A stretch of DNA of 64,000 bases from DATLGB01 sp964242305 (GTDB lineage Bacteria; Actinomycetota; Thermoleophilia; Solirubrobacterales; Solirubrobacteraceae): positions 1 to 64,000 of the forward strand of contig CAXTBB010000014.1 of NCBI GenBank assembly GCA_964242305.1, given 5' to 3'. Below the pieces are notes generated by a model. That model ran no database searches. It was not told the DNA's origin and worked only from the letters and a program-made list of their open reading frames with translations. Within the stretch, counting starts at the first letter, position 1; the number at the start of each line of letters is the position of its first letter. Position numbers and translations under genes: made by a program. Positions 9,213 to 18,201 of this stretch are shown here, piece after piece.

Positions 9213-10109
9213 GTGCTCGAGTCCGATCGCGTCCGCCTCCACGGCCAGACCGTCACCTACGACCGGGCGGGTCGCGGCCCGCTGATCGTCCTCATCCACG
9301 GGATCACCTCGAGCTCGCGGACCTGGCACGAGGTGATGCCGCGGCTGTGGGAGGACCACGAGCTGCTCGCGCCCGACCTGCTCGGCCACGGGACGTCGGC
9401 CAAGCCGCGCGGGGACTACTCCCTGGGCGCGTACGCGAGCGGCATCCGCGACCTCATGCTGGCGCTCGACCTGCCGCGGGCGACCATCGTCGGGCACTCG
9501 CTCGGCGGCGGCGTCGCCATGCAATTCGCCTATCAGTTCCCCGAGCTGGTCGAGCGCCTGGTGCTGGTCGACTCCGGCGGCCTCGGCCGCGAGGTCAGCC
9601 TGTGGCTGCGGGCGGCGACCCTGCCGGGCGCCGAGCTCGTCATCCCGCTGCTGACCCAGCGCGTGTCCCTTTTCGCGGGCCGGGTGGCCGGCGGGGTGCT
9701 GGGGACGTTCGGGGCGCGCCGCTCCAGCGCCGACATCCAGGGTCTGGCGGAGGGCTTCGCCTCGCTCAAGGACGCCCGGGCGCGGCGGGCGTTCCTGCAG
9801 ACGGCGCGGTCGGTCATCGACCCGACCGGGCAGCGCGTCGACGCGCGCGACCGCCTCTACCTGTCGGAGCAGGTCCCGTCGCTGCTGGTGTGGGGCCGGG
9901 AGGACCCGATCATCCCGCTCGCCCACGGCGAGCGCGCCCACGGCTTGATGCCGGGCAGCCGGCTGGAGGTCTTCGACGGCGCCGGGCACTTCCCGTTCAA
10001 CGACGAGCCGGAGCGCTTCGCCGCCGTGCTGCGCGACTTCATCGCCACCACCGAGCCGGCCGCGCTGACGACCGACCACGCCCGCGATCTGATGAGGTCC
10101 CGGAGATGA
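9213..10109 (+). CDS. Alpha/beta-fold hydrolase
   Basis: A 298-residue hydrolase. It has the oxyanion segment HGITSSSRTW, the nucleophile elbow GHSLGGG, an acid in WGREDPIIP and the catalytic His in GAGHFPFND. The substrate is unknown. The GTG start is supported by a TAGCGT box (9201-9206) ending six bases before it. The stop overlaps the next gene's ATG by four bases, so the two are probably co-translated. Confidence 0.88.
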   Translation: MLESDRVRLHGQTVTYDRAGRGPLIVLIHGITSSSRTWHEVMPRLWEDHELLAPDLLGHGTSAKPRGDYSLGAYASGIRDLMLALDLPRATIVGHSLGGGVAMQFAYQFPELVERLVLVDSGGLGREVSLWLRAATLPGAELVIPLLTQRVSLFAGRVAGGVLGTFGARRSSADIQGLAEGFASLKDARARRAFLQTARSVIDPTGQRVDARDRLYLSEQVPSLLVWGREDPIIPLAHGERAHGLMPGSRLEVFDGAGHFPFNDEPERFAAVLRDFIATTEPAALTTDHARDLMRSRR

Positions 10110-11350
10110 TCTTCCGGCAACTCACCCACGACGACCTCGGCTGCGCGTCGTATCTGATCGGCGACGACGACGCGGGCGTGGCCGCCGTGGTCGATCCCCG
10201 CTACGACGTGGACGAGTACCTGCGCCTGGCCCGTTATCTCGGCGTGGAGATCGTGCACGTCCTGGAGACGCACACCCACGCCGACCACGTCTCCGGCCGC
10301 GCGCAGCTGGTCGAGGCGGTCGGTGCGACCCCGCACACGGAGTTCTCCGACGGGGACGAGATCGCGCTCGGGGCCCTGGTCGTGCGGGCGCTGGCCACGC
10401 CTGGGCACCGGCCCGAGCACAGCGCCTTCGCGCTGATCGACACGGCGCGCGGCGAGGAGCCCTGGGCCGTCCTCACCGGCGACTCGCTGTTCGTCAACGA
10501 CGTGGCCCGGCCGGACCTGGCCGTGGAGGCCGAGGACGGCGCGCGCGCCATGTTCGCATCCGTGCACGACACGCTGCTCGAGTTCCCCGACGATGTCGAG
10601 GTGTGGCCCGCGCACCTGGGCGGCTCGCTGTGCGGCGGACCGGGCATGGACCTCAAGCCGTCCTCGACGATCGGCTACGAGCGCCGCCACAACCCGCTGC
10701 TCGGCCTCGGCGACGAGGCCGCCTTCGTGGCGGAGCTGCTCGACGGACTCGGCCCGCAGCCCCCGAACCTGGAGGCGATCGTCGCCCGCAACCGGGGCGA
10801 CGGCGGGGACGACGGGGAGGCAGGCGACACCGTGGTGGTCGACGTGCGCGACGACGCGGCCTTCGACGCCGGACACATTCCCGGCGCGATCTGCAATCCG
10901 GCCACCCGGGCCGGCTTCGGCACGCGGCTGGGCTGGGTGGCCGAGCACGGGCAGCACGTGCAGCTGATCGGCGCCGACGACGCGGAGGCGCGCGCGGCGG
11001 TGGCGCTGGCCGCGTCCGTCGGCTTCGAGCACGTGACCACGTCCGGGCTCGACGAGCACGAGGGCGAGCTGGCCACGATCGAGCGCGTCGACGTCCGGGA
11101 GATCCCGGACGGGGTGCAGATCCTCGACGTCCGCGAGCAGGCCGAGTGGGACGCCGGGCACCTGGAGGGCTCGACGCTGATGCCGTGGCACGACATCGAC
11201 GCCGTCCCGGACGGCCTGGACCCGGCGCAGCCGATCGCGGTCATCTGCGCCTCCGGCCAGCGCGCCGCCACCGCCTCCAGCCTGCTCGCCCGGGCCGGCG
11301 CCGACCACGTCATCCACGTGGTCGGCGGCGGCGTCGGGACGCTGCTCTAG
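10106..11350 (+). CDS. Metallo-beta-lactamase-fold persulfide dioxygenase-like protein with two rhodanese domains
   Basis: A 414-residue protein. Residues 1-230 are a metallo-hydrolase fold with the metal box HTHADH (56-61), a GH pair in TPGHRPEHS, the metal Asp in TGDSLF and a late His in WPAHLGG. This resembles ETHE1-type sulfur dioxygenases. Two rhodanese modules follow. The first (VVDVRDDAAFDAGHIPG) lacks an active-site Cys. The second (ILDVREQAEWDAGHLEG) keeps CASGQR, so it alone should transfer sulfane sulfur. A role in persulfide detoxification is inferred. The ATG overlaps the hydrolase stop. Confidence 0.87.
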   Translation: MIFRQLTHDDLGCASYLIGDDDAGVAAVVDPRYDVDEYLRLARYLGVEIVHVLETHTHADHVSGRAQLVEAVGATPHTEFSDGDEIALGALVVRALATPGHRPEHSAFALIDTARGEEPWAVLTGDSLFVNDVARPDLAVEAEDGARAMFASVHDTLLEFPDDVEVWPAHLGGSLCGGPGMDLKPSSTIGYERRHNPLLGLGDEAAFVAELLDGLGPQPPNLEAIVARNRGDGGDDGEAGDTVVVDVRDDAAFDAGHIPGAICNPATRAGFGTRLGWVAEHGQHVQLIGADDAEARAAVALAASVGFEHVTTSGLDEHEGELATIERVDVREIPDGVQILDVREQAEWDAGHLEGSTLMPWHDIDAVPDGLDPAQPIAVICASGQRAATASSLLARAGADHVIHVVGGGVGTLL

Positions 11351-11889
11351 CGGTCCTGCACGGAAACCGCGCCGCGGTTGCGGGCGTCGGCGCGGGCGTT
11401 GACCTCACGCTCGCGGCGGACGCGCCGCTCGTCGTCGGTCTCGTCCACGTTGTCGTCCTTGTCGCCGCCGACCCGGGGGAGGGCGGTGTTGACGAGCAGG
11501 ACGATGGCGGCGGCGGCCAGGCCGATGACGGTCCAGATGTTCGCCGCGCCGAGGCCGAGGATGTCCCCGTCGATCAACGCGATGACGGCGCAGACCGCCA
11601 GCACGATGCCGACGACCAGCGACAGGATCTTCGCCAGCAGGTGCTGCGCCGCGCCGAAGAGCAGGACACCACCCGCCACCGCGACAAGCCAGTTCGTCCA
11701 GCCGTTGACCTCGATGCCGAGGAACTTCGTCCCCTTGATGGTGGCGTCGGGGAAGCTGTCGGTGAAGTTCGGGAAGGCGGAGTGCTTGATCATCGCGATC
11801 AGCCCGAAGGCCAACAGGATGCTCCCGAGCACGAGCGCCGGCCCGCGGGCCAGGCTGCGGCCCTTGTCGGTGTGATGGGTGGCGGCCAC
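11347..11889 (-). CDS. DUF4383-type membrane protein
   Basis: A 180-residue protein with four predicted membrane helices and a charged C-terminal tail. The pattern of an extracellular loop between helix 1 and 2 followed by a NGWTNWLVAVAGG segment is typical of DUF4383 proteins of unknown function. It lies five bases downstream of the PRC-barrel stress gene, suggesting co-transcription. Its stop overlaps the convergent rhodanese gene by four bases. Confidence 0.8.
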   Translation of the reverse strand: MAATHHTDKGRSLARGPALVLGSILLAFGLIAMIKHSAFPNFTDSFPDATIKGTKFLGIEVNGWTNWLVAVAGGVLLFGAAQHLLAKILSLVVGIVLAVCAVIALIDGDILGLGAANIWTVIGLAAAAIVLLVNTALPRVGGDKDDNVDETDDERRVRREREVNARADARNRGAVSVQDR

Positions 11890-11894
11890 GGGGT

Positions 11895-12665
11895 CTAGCG
11901 CTTGTCGCCGTCGACGTCGATCTGCTCCTTGCGGACCTCCTCGGAGACCTGGGCCTCGTCGGTGACGGTGTCCTTGTCGAGGCGGACGCGCTCCTTGGCG
12001 ACGACGTTCTTCTCGACGACGGGGACCTCCTCGTGCAGCGTGACCTCGTGCTCCTCCTCGGTCAGGTCGCCGCCGGCATGGGCGTCGCCGCGGTTGGCGT
12101 CGGTGATCGGCTCACGCTCGATGCGGACTTCCTCGCGGCTTACGGGCACGGTCTGCGTGACGTTCTCGGTGACGATGTACTTGCGCAGGCGCACCCGGCC
12201 GGTCTCGTGCTGTGTCGTGCCGACACGGAGCTCCTCCTCCGAGCGCGTCATGGCGTCGTCGGTCTCGGGGCCGCTGGTGTCCTGGCCGACGGTCTCGCGA
12301 TCGCCGGTGCGGTCGTGCCCGGTCGGCAGGCCGGAGTCCGACGGGCCCTCGCTGTAACGCAGGCCGTAGTGCTTGTAGAGCGATGCCTCCTCGTCCTGGG
12401 AGAGCTGGCCGTCGGCCTCGACGTTCGGGGCGTCCTTGACCTGGTCCTTCGTGTACGGGAAGTGGATCCCGTTCTCGTCGCGGTGGGCCTCGGCGAGCGG
12501 GGCGAAGCTGGCGGCGCCGCCGAACATGCCGGTCTTGATCGCGGCCCACTCGGGCTCGCCGGTCTCGTTGTCGAGGTAGATGTCCTCGATCTTGCCGAGC
12601 TTGTCCTCATTGGAGCCGTGGGCGGTCTCGCCCGTCCAGTCCTTGACGTCTTCGATGGTCGGCAT
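11895..12665 (-). CDS. PRC-barrel and DUF2382 (YsnF/AvaK-type) stress protein
   Basis: A 256-residue acidic soluble protein. An N-terminal PRC-barrel domain (residues 1-85, with DKLGKIEDIYLDNETGEPEW) leads through a linker to a C-terminal DUF2382 domain. That domain contains the repeated-looking pattern ETGRVRLRKYIVTENV, REEVRIEREP and KERVRLDKDTV. Such proteins are stress-associated with no known enzyme activity. Unlike most genes here it has a good Shine-Dalgarno sequence (GGAGAGG) before the ATG. Confidence 0.85.
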   Translation of the reverse strand: MPTIEDVKDWTGETAHGSNEDKLGKIEDIYLDNETGEPEWAAIKTGMFGGAASFAPLAEAHRDENGIHFPYTKDQVKDAPNVEADGQLSQDEEASLYKHYGLRYSEGPSDSGLPTGHDRTGDRETVGQDTSGPETDDAMTRSEEELRVGTTQHETGRVRLRKYIVTENVTQTVPVSREEVRIEREPITDANRGDAHAGGDLTEEEHEVTLHEEVPVVEKNVVAKERVRLDKDTVTDEAQVSEEVRKEQIDVDGDKR

Positions 12666-12799
12666 GTGCCTCTCCTTCACCGAGGTGGTTGGGGGAATCC
12701 CTCGGGATCGAGGAGCTACCCAGGAGTGGTTCACTTCGCGCACAAAACGGGACAGGTTGTCCCGGTTGGTTCGTTGTCGAACCCGGTAGCGTGCGCGCC

Positions 12800-13273
12800 A
12801 TGAGCCGGCGCTGGCGCTTCGTCTCCCGGCTGACGAACACCGCGTCGAAGCGGATGGGACCGCTGATGGTGCGCGGCGGGCGGGTGCAGGCGTGGCTGCT
12901 CGAGCGCAGCGGCGGTCGGCTCGGCCGCCACTTCTTCGGCGCCCGTGTGTTCGTGCTGGAGGTGGTCGGCCGCAAGTCGGGCGCACTGCGCCGCGTCCCG
13001 CTGCTCTACGTGGAGGACGGGGACGGCTGGGCGGTGCTGGCCGCTAACGGGGGCAACCCGCGCCCGCCGGCGTGGTGGCTGAACCTGCGTGCCGCCGGCC
13101 GCGGCCACGCCGTCTTCGGTCGCCGCCGCGTCGCCGTCACCGCCCGGGAGGCGACAGCGCAGGAGCACGACCGGCTGTTCACCGCGCTGGTGGCCAACTA
13201 CCCGCCCGTGGCCGACTACCCCGGCTACACGGAGCGCCGCATCCCGGTCGTCATCCTCGAGCGCGCGGAATGA
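12800..13273 (+). CDS. DUF385/deazaflavin (F420)-dependent nitroreductase-family protein
   Basis: A 157-residue protein with the GRKSGALRRVPLLYV strand and GNPRPPAWWLNLRA segment typical of actinobacterial F420H2-dependent nitroreductase-like (Ddn) proteins. It probably binds a deazaflavin; the substrate is unknown. The ATG at 12800 is chosen because a TAGCGT box (12787-12792) ends seven bases before it; the open frame extends 37 codons further upstream. Its last 23 bases overlap the convergent P450 gene. Confidence 0.82.
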   Translation: MSRRWRFVSRLTNTASKRMGPLMVRGGRVQAWLLERSGGRLGRHFFGARVFVLEVVGRKSGALRRVPLLYVEDGDGWAVLAANGGNPRPPAWWLNLRAAGRGHAVFGRRRVAVTAREATAQEHDRLFTALVANYPPVADYPGYTERRIPVVILERAE

Positions 13274-14477
13274 CGGTCGCGCCGCCGGCCGGGGCGAAGG
13301 TCGGCCCGCGGCGCAGCGGGCGCTCGGGCGGGCCGGTCGGCTCGAGGTCGAAGCGGGCGACGATGGCCCGGATCGCGGCTTCCAGCTCGAGGGTGGCCAG
13401 CGCCGCGCCGACGCAGCGGTGCGCCCCGCCGCCCCAGGGCAGGTAGGCGTAGGGCGGCGGCCCGTCGCCGTCGATGAAGCGCTCGGGGCGGAACGCGTCC
13501 GGCTCCGGGTGGAGCTCGGGGTCGCGGTGCAGCGCGTAGGCGTTGATCAGCACCACCGTCCCGGCCGGCAGGCCGGCGGTCGGCTCCAGCAACGTGCGCC
13601 CGACGGAGACGGGCGTGATGGTCCGGAGGCGGAGGACCTCCTTCGCGGTCGCGGCGAGGTAGGCGCGGTCGCCGTCCCGCACCCGGCCGGCGACCTCCGG
13701 GTGGTGGGCGAGGAGGTCGCACGCCCACGCGATCGCGCTCGCCGTCGTCTCGTGGCCGGCCGTCAGCAGCGTCTTGAGCTCGTCGCGGAGCTCGATCGCG
13801 CTCAGGCCGCTCTCGCGAAGCATGGCCAGCACGCTGTCGGCGTCCTCGTCGCCGCGCGCGAGGAGGCCGTCCATGAGCGCGTCGAGCTCGTCGACCTTGC
13901 GCCAGTAGGGCTCGGCGAGCACGTTCCAGCGCGCGCGCCGGCTCAGTGGTGGCGCGAACAGGCCGAGGTTGGCCACAGGCGAGTTGAAGGTGTCCACCAG
14001 CGCGGCGAGGCGGGCGGCGAACTCCGGGTCGCCCGAGCCGAGGACGGCCTGCTGGATGATCTCGAGCGTGAGCCGGCGCGAGTGGTCGAGCACCCGGACG
14101 GGGCGGTCCGGGGTCCACGTGTCGAGGTCGGCCTCGACGAGACGGGTCATCAGCTCGCCGTAGGCGCGGACGCGGTCACCGTGGAAGGGCGGCAGCAGCG
14201 CCTTTCGCCGCACGAGGTGGGGGGCGGGCTCCAGCAGCATCACCGACCCGCTGCCGAGCACCCGCTCGAGGATGTCGTTGCCGTGCCGGCGGGCGAGCGG
14301 GTCGCCGGTCAGCACGGCCTTGATCAGCTCGCGGTCGGTGGTGACGACGGAGTCGGGCAGGCCTGGGAGGCGCAGCGTCCAGCTCTTGCCGTGGCGTTCG
14401 TGCTGGCGCGCGGTGAAGTCCGTGAAGCGCCACGTGTAGCGCCGCGCGTGGACGGGCTTGTCAACGACCGATGGCAC
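13251..14477 (-). CDS. Cytochrome P450
   Basis: A 408-residue soluble bacterial P450. The I-helix oxygen-activation motif AGHETT is at residues 240-245, the K-helix ExxR is EVLR (about 283), and the haem loop PWGGGAHRCVG places the ligand Cys at 355. The usual first Phe of the haem loop is Trp here. The substrate is unknown and no ferredoxin gene is nearby. It starts with GTG 17 bases inside the end of the TetR gene, so the regulator and P450 are likely translated together. Confidence 0.92.
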   Translation of the reverse strand: MPSVVDKPVHARRYTWRFTDFTARQHERHGKSWTLRLPGLPDSVVTTDRELIKAVLTGDPLARRHGNDILERVLGSGSVMLLEPAPHLVRRKALLPPFHGDRVRAYGELMTRLVEADLDTWTPDRPVRVLDHSRRLTLEIIQQAVLGSGDPEFAARLAALVDTFNSPVANLGLFAPPLSRRARWNVLAEPYWRKVDELDALMDGLLARGDEDADSVLAMLRESGLSAIELRDELKTLLTAGHETTASAIAWACDLLAHHPEVAGRVRDGDRAYLAATAKEVLRLRTITPVSVGRTLLEPTAGLPAGTVVLINAYALHRDPELHPEPDAFRPERFIDGDGPPPYAYLPWGGGAHRCVGAALATLELEAAIRAIVARFDLEPTGPPERPLRRGPTFAPAGGATVIPRARG

Positions 14478-14982
14478 GGCGGACGAAGCGTCGCAGGTCC
14501 TCGAGCAGGTCGTCCCGGGGTGCGCCGGCGGTGGGGGCCAGCGGGCCGACCAGCGCCTCGGCCACGCCGCCGACCAGCGCGGCGGCGGTGAGCGCGGGCG
14601 ACGGGTCGCCGGCGGCGGTCAGCAGCTCGGTCAGGTGGGCGGCGTAGCGGCGGCGGTAGGCGAGCCGCTCGGCGTCGACCAGCGGATCGACCGGCTCGGC
14701 GATCAGCGCCCAGGCCAGGCGCGGGTTGCGCAGCGCGCGCTCCGCGAAGACCATCAGGACGGACACGACGTCCGCTTCCGCCTCCATGGCGGCGATCTCG
14801 CGGTCGCAGACGAAGCGGAACAGCTCGGCGAACAACTCGGCCTTGGAGGCGTAGTGCCGGTACAGCGTGCCCGCCGCGACGCCCGCCCGGTCGGCCACCG
14901 CCGCGACCGACGCGGAGGCGTAGCCGCCCGACTCGACCAGCTCCTGCGCGGCGACCAGCAGCCGGTCGCGCGTGGGCGTCAC
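14461..14982 (-). CDS. TetR-family transcriptional regulator
   Basis: A 173-residue regulator with an N-terminal helix-turn-helix (RDRLLVAAQELVESGGYASAS, then AGVAAGTLYRHYASKAEL, each within the first 50 residues). The GTG start overlaps the stop of the enoyl-CoA hydratase gene by four bases, and its own 3' end overlaps the P450 start. Sitting inside a fatty-acid-like oxidation operon, it probably controls that operon. Confidence 0.87.
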   Translation of the reverse strand: MTPTRDRLLVAAQELVESGGYASASVAAVADRAGVAAGTLYRHYASKAELFAELFRFVCDREIAAMEAEADVVSVLMVFAERALRNPRLAWALIAEPVDPLVDAERLAYRRRYAAHLTELLTAAGDPSPALTAAALVGGVAEALVGPLAPTAGAPRDDLLEDLRRFVRRAIGR

Positions 14983-15818
14983 CCCTTGAACGTGGAGCTC
15001 CCGACGTCCCCGAACGGGCCGTCGCGCTCGGCCACCGCCTGCCGGAAGCCGGCCTCGGCGGCGCGGGCCTGGAAGGCGTAGCCCTCCTTGGTGTGACGGG
15101 TGATGCCGTCGAAGACCGTGCCCAGGATCTGGGTCTGGTGCAGGCCCTGCGCGTACAGCGACTGGTTGGTCAGCAGCTTCATCATCTGCAGCTGGTTGAC
15201 CGGGTTCTGCGCGATGCGGGCGACGAGGATCTCCGTGCGCTCGTCGAGGTCCGCCGGCGCGGGCGCCTCGATGGCGAGGCCCCACTCGAGCGCCTCGGCG
15301 CCGCTCAGGCTATCGCCGGTGAAGAGCAGGCGCTTCGCCCGCTGGGGTCCGAGCCGGTAGGCCCACATGGAGGTGGTGGGGGATCCCCACACCCGCGCGG
15401 GCGGGTAGCCGATCTTGGCGTCGGCGGCGATCACCAGCAGGTCGCTGCACAGCGCCAGGTCCGTCCCGCCCGCCACGCAGAAGCCGTGCACCTTGCAGAC
15501 GACGGGCTTGGTGCAGTGGAACAGGCTCATGAACGCGCGCACGTTGCGGCGCATGAACTGGTAGTCGACCATCGGGTCCCACGCCTCGGACGGGTCGTGG
15601 TTGGGGAGTGTCTGCTCGGCGCTCCAGATCAGGTCGTAGCCGCCGCAGAACCCCTTGCCGTGGCCGCTCAGCACGAGCACGTGGACGGCCGGGTCGGCGT
15701 CCGCACGTTCCACGCACGCCTCCAGCTCCGCGATCAGCTCGAGCGTCAGCGCGTTGCCGCGCTCCGGCCGGTCCAGGGTGAGCCGGGCGACGCGGCCGTC
15801 GACCTCGTAGTCGACCAT
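14979..15818 (-). CDS. Enoyl-CoA hydratase/isomerase family protein
   Basis: A 279-residue crotonase-fold protein. The oxyanion segments are GHGKGFCGGYDL and HGFCVAGGTDLALCSD. The expected glutamates of a true hydratase are not clear: the second loop reads AKIGYPPARVWG, so the reaction could be isomerisation or another crotonase reaction. It is the third enzyme of the minus-strand run that includes the AidB-like dehydrogenase. The ATG at 15816-15818 gives the standard family start; the open frame continues upstream without homology. Confidence 0.85.
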   Translation of the reverse strand: MVDYEVDGRVARLTLDRPERGNALTLELIAELEACVERADADPAVHVLVLSGHGKGFCGGYDLIWSAEQTLPNHDPSEAWDPMVDYQFMRRNVRAFMSLFHCTKPVVCKVHGFCVAGGTDLALCSDLLVIAADAKIGYPPARVWGSPTTSMWAYRLGPQRAKRLLFTGDSLSGAEALEWGLAIEAPAPADLDERTEILVARIAQNPVNQLQMMKLLTNQSLYAQGLHQTQILGTVFDGITRHTKEGYAFQARAAEAGFRQAVAERDGPFGDVGSSTFKG

Positions 15819-15824
15819 GCCTAG

Positions 15825-15841
15825 GCCGGCCTTCGGCCGGC
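15825..15841. terminator. GCCGGCC-TTC-GGCCGGC hairpin
   Basis: A perfect 7-bp GC-only inverted repeat with a 3-base loop lies between the acyl-CoA dehydrogenase stop and the enoyl-CoA hydratase start. There is no T-run, so it may be an attenuator or mRNA-stabilising hairpin rather than a strong terminator. Confidence 0.4.
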
Positions 15842-15868
15842 TCTGGCCTGATGCTGCGCGACCATTCG

Positions 15869-17452
15869 CTACGCACTCAGGGCGCGGTCGACGATCGCCC
15901 GGGTGTCGACGGCGCGGGGCAGGGTGCCGTAGGCGCGGCCGCCGGCGGCGGTCAGCCGGGCGGCGCAGAACGCGTCGCTGACGGCGGCGGGAGCGTGGCG
16001 GACGAGCAGGCTGGCCTGCAGCGCGAAGCCGAGGTCCTCGCTCCAGCGCCGCGCGTCCTGGAGGCCGCTCGGTGCGGCCATGGCGTCGAGGTGCGCGTCG
16101 AGGTGCGCATTGCCGCCGCGGGCCAGGAGGCACTCGTCCAGGAACGCCTGCACGCCGTCAGGCTCCTTGACCGCCGAGCGCAGGACGTCGAGCGCGGCGA
16201 CGTTGCCCGATCCCTCCCAGATGCCGTTGAGCGGCGCGTCGCGGTAGAGCAGCGGCATGCCCGAGTCCTCCACGAAACCGTTGCCGCCCAGGCACTCGAG
16301 CGCCTCGGCGGCATGGCCGGCGGCGCGCTTGGTGACGTGGTACTTGGCCACGGCGGTGGCGAAGCGGCGGAAGGCCGGCTCGTCGCGGTCGTAGCTCGAC
16401 GCCACCCGCAGGGCGAGCGCGGTGGCGGCCTCGGACTCCACCGCGAGGTCGGCCAGGACGGCGGTCATCGCCGGCTGGTCGACCAGATGGGCGCCGAACG
16501 CCTGGCGGTGGCGGGCGTGGTGGATCGCCTCCACGACGCCGCGGCGCATCCCGTTGGCGGAGCCGATCAGGCAGTCCAGCCGGGTGTGGTTGACCATGCG
16601 GATGATCGCGTTGACGCCCTTGCCCTCCGTCCCGACCAGACGGCCGCGGGCGCCGCGGAACTCGACCTCGGAGGACGGCAGCGAGCGCGTCCCCAGCTTG
16701 TCCTTGAGGCGCTGGAACTCCATGCCGCCGTCGGCGCGCTCCACCAGGAAGCAGGACAACCCCGCCGGCGCCTGCGCGAGGACCAGGAAGAGGTCGCACG
16801 GGGGATAGGAGCAGAACCACTTGTGGCCGTGGATGGCGTACTCGTCACCGTTGGGGGTCGCGGTGGTGATGTTGGCGCGGACGTCGGAGCCGCCCTGGCG
16901 CTCCGTCATCGCCATGCCGGCCAGCGCGCCCTGCTCATAGTCGGGACGGGTGAGGCGCGGCTCCCACTCGGCCGCCAGCTCGGGGGCGGCGTCGCGCAGG
17001 GCGGGGACGACCGCGTGGGTCATGGAGACGGGGCACATGACGCCGGCGTTGGCGTTGGACCACAGCATGAACGCCGCGGCGCGGACCACGGCGGCGCCGG
17101 GCTGTGGGTCGCGCCAGGCCAGGCCGTGGCACTCCTCCTCGATGGCGTGGCGCAGCAGCCAGTGCCAGCTGGGGTCGAGCTCGACCTCATCGATGCGATT
17201 CCCGAAGCGATCGTGGGTGAGCAGCTTCGGCTCGTTGCGCTCGGCGCGGCGGCCGTGCTCGCGCGTCTCCGCGGTCCCGGCGCGAGCGCCGATGCGGTGC
17301 AGGCGCTCCTCGCCCCAGGCGCCGTCGTAGCGGGTCACGGCCTCCTGCAGCGCGATGTCGGCGCCGTAGAAGTCGATCGGCTCGAGCGGGACGGATTGGT
17401 TGCGGACCTCGCGCGCCGGGTCGAGGTCGACGGTCAGTGAATCGGGATTCAC
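15869..17452 (-). CDS. AidB-like acyl-CoA dehydrogenase
   Basis: A 527-residue flavoprotein, longer than ordinary acyl-CoA dehydrogenases (about 380) and close to AidB length. Typical segments are MAMTERQGGSDVRAN, KWFCSYPP and the C-terminal block ECLGGNGFVEDSGMP followed by IWEGSGNVAALD, which is AidB-like. AidB proteins are linked to alkylation stress. Here the operon context with enoyl-CoA hydratase, P450 and an LLM oxidoreductase makes a catabolic acyl-CoA role equally possible. The GTG start overlaps the preceding stop by four bases. Confidence 0.87.
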   Translation of the reverse strand: MNPDSLTVDLDPAREVRNQSVPLEPIDFYGADIALQEAVTRYDGAWGEERLHRIGARAGTAETREHGRRAERNEPKLLTHDRFGNRIDEVELDPSWHWLLRHAIEEECHGLAWRDPQPGAAVVRAAAFMLWSNANAGVMCPVSMTHAVVPALRDAAPELAAEWEPRLTRPDYEQGALAGMAMTERQGGSDVRANITTATPNGDEYAIHGHKWFCSYPPCDLFLVLAQAPAGLSCFLVERADGGMEFQRLKDKLGTRSLPSSEVEFRGARGRLVGTEGKGVNAIIRMVNHTRLDCLIGSANGMRRGVVEAIHHARHRQAFGAHLVDQPAMTAVLADLAVESEAATALALRVASSYDRDEPAFRRFATAVAKYHVTKRAAGHAAEALECLGGNGFVEDSGMPLLYRDAPLNGIWEGSGNVAALDVLRSAVKEPDGVQAFLDECLLARGGNAHLDAHLDAMAAPSGLQDARRWSEDLGFALQASLLVRHAPAAVSDAFCAARLTAAGGRAYGTLPRAVDTRAIVDRALSA

Positions 17453-18201
17453 GCCCCCAAGGCTATCGCGAGCGCCTGCCAGTCGTCCAGCGCGTCGCCG
17501 CCGATCGGTTGCAGGCAGACGTGGTCGGCGCCGGCCTCGAAGTGCGCCTCGATCTGCTCGGCCACCGCCTCGGCGCTCCCGTGGGGGACGACGGCGTCGA
17601 TCAGCCGGTCGCTGCCAAAGTCGGCTTCCGAGCTTGCGAGGTTGGATCGGCCTCCGTGAAGCCGAAGCGGAGCAGGTTGTTGGTGTAGTGGGTCAGCCCG
17701 AGGTAGAGCGCCGCGTACCCGCGGGCCTTCGCGCGGGCGGACTCCGGGTCGGGGTCGACCACGACGGCGACCTGCGTCCCCAGCGACTGCTCGGCCGCCA
17801 GCGCGAGCATCTTGGGGCCGAGGGCGGCGGCGATGCGCTCGTCCTCGGGGACGTCGCCGAGGCCGGCGAAGAAGTCGCGCAGTCTTCAGCGGTCGCGTGT
17901 AATCGCTGGTCGCCTCCGGGTGGCCGATGCCGATGCCGAGCAGGACCCGCCCCGGGTGCTCCGCGGTCAGCTCGGCGTGCTCACGGGCGACGTCCGCCGG
18001 CGCGTGCTGCCAGACGTTGGGGATGCCCGTCGCGCACACGATCGTCTCCGTCGCCGCGAGCAGGTGGCGCAGCGCGCGCTCGGGCGGCGAGCCGCCCAGC
18101 CAGAACGTGCCGTAGCCGAATGCCTCGACGGCGTGGGCGGCGGCGGGGAGGTCCGCGGTCGTGCGCGGCGTCGCCTAGACCCCGATGCGCCCGAGCTCCA
18201 T
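17449..18201 (-). pseudogene. Decayed LLM-class (F420-dependent type) oxidoreductase
   Basis: The pieces of a luciferase-like oxidoreductase are clear: MELGRIGV at the start, then AFGYGTFWLGG, ATGIPNVWQHAPADVAREH and a C-terminal block ending near GADHVCLQPIGGDAL. Three lesions break it. An in-frame TAG at 18175-18177 replaces an expected Trp codon. A frameshift falls at about 17880-17887. A 26-base tandem duplication falls at 17621-17655, its unit boundaries marked by TCGGCTTCC and TCGGCCTCC. The second and third lesions restore the frame. The ATG overlaps the stop of the monooxygenase gene, so it was once part of this operon. Confidence 0.8.

Noticed and set aside
9347..11350. A 667-residue reading of the persulfide-dioxygenase gene starting inside the hydrolase gene
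   Set aside because: The first 250 residues are antisense-like; ATG at 10106 overlaps the hydrolase stop and begins the family sequence.
18175..18177. TAG in the LLM gene as a recoded amino acid
   Set aside because: No suppressor tRNA, pyrrolysine or stem-loop is seen, and two further lesions in the same gene make decay the simpler reading.
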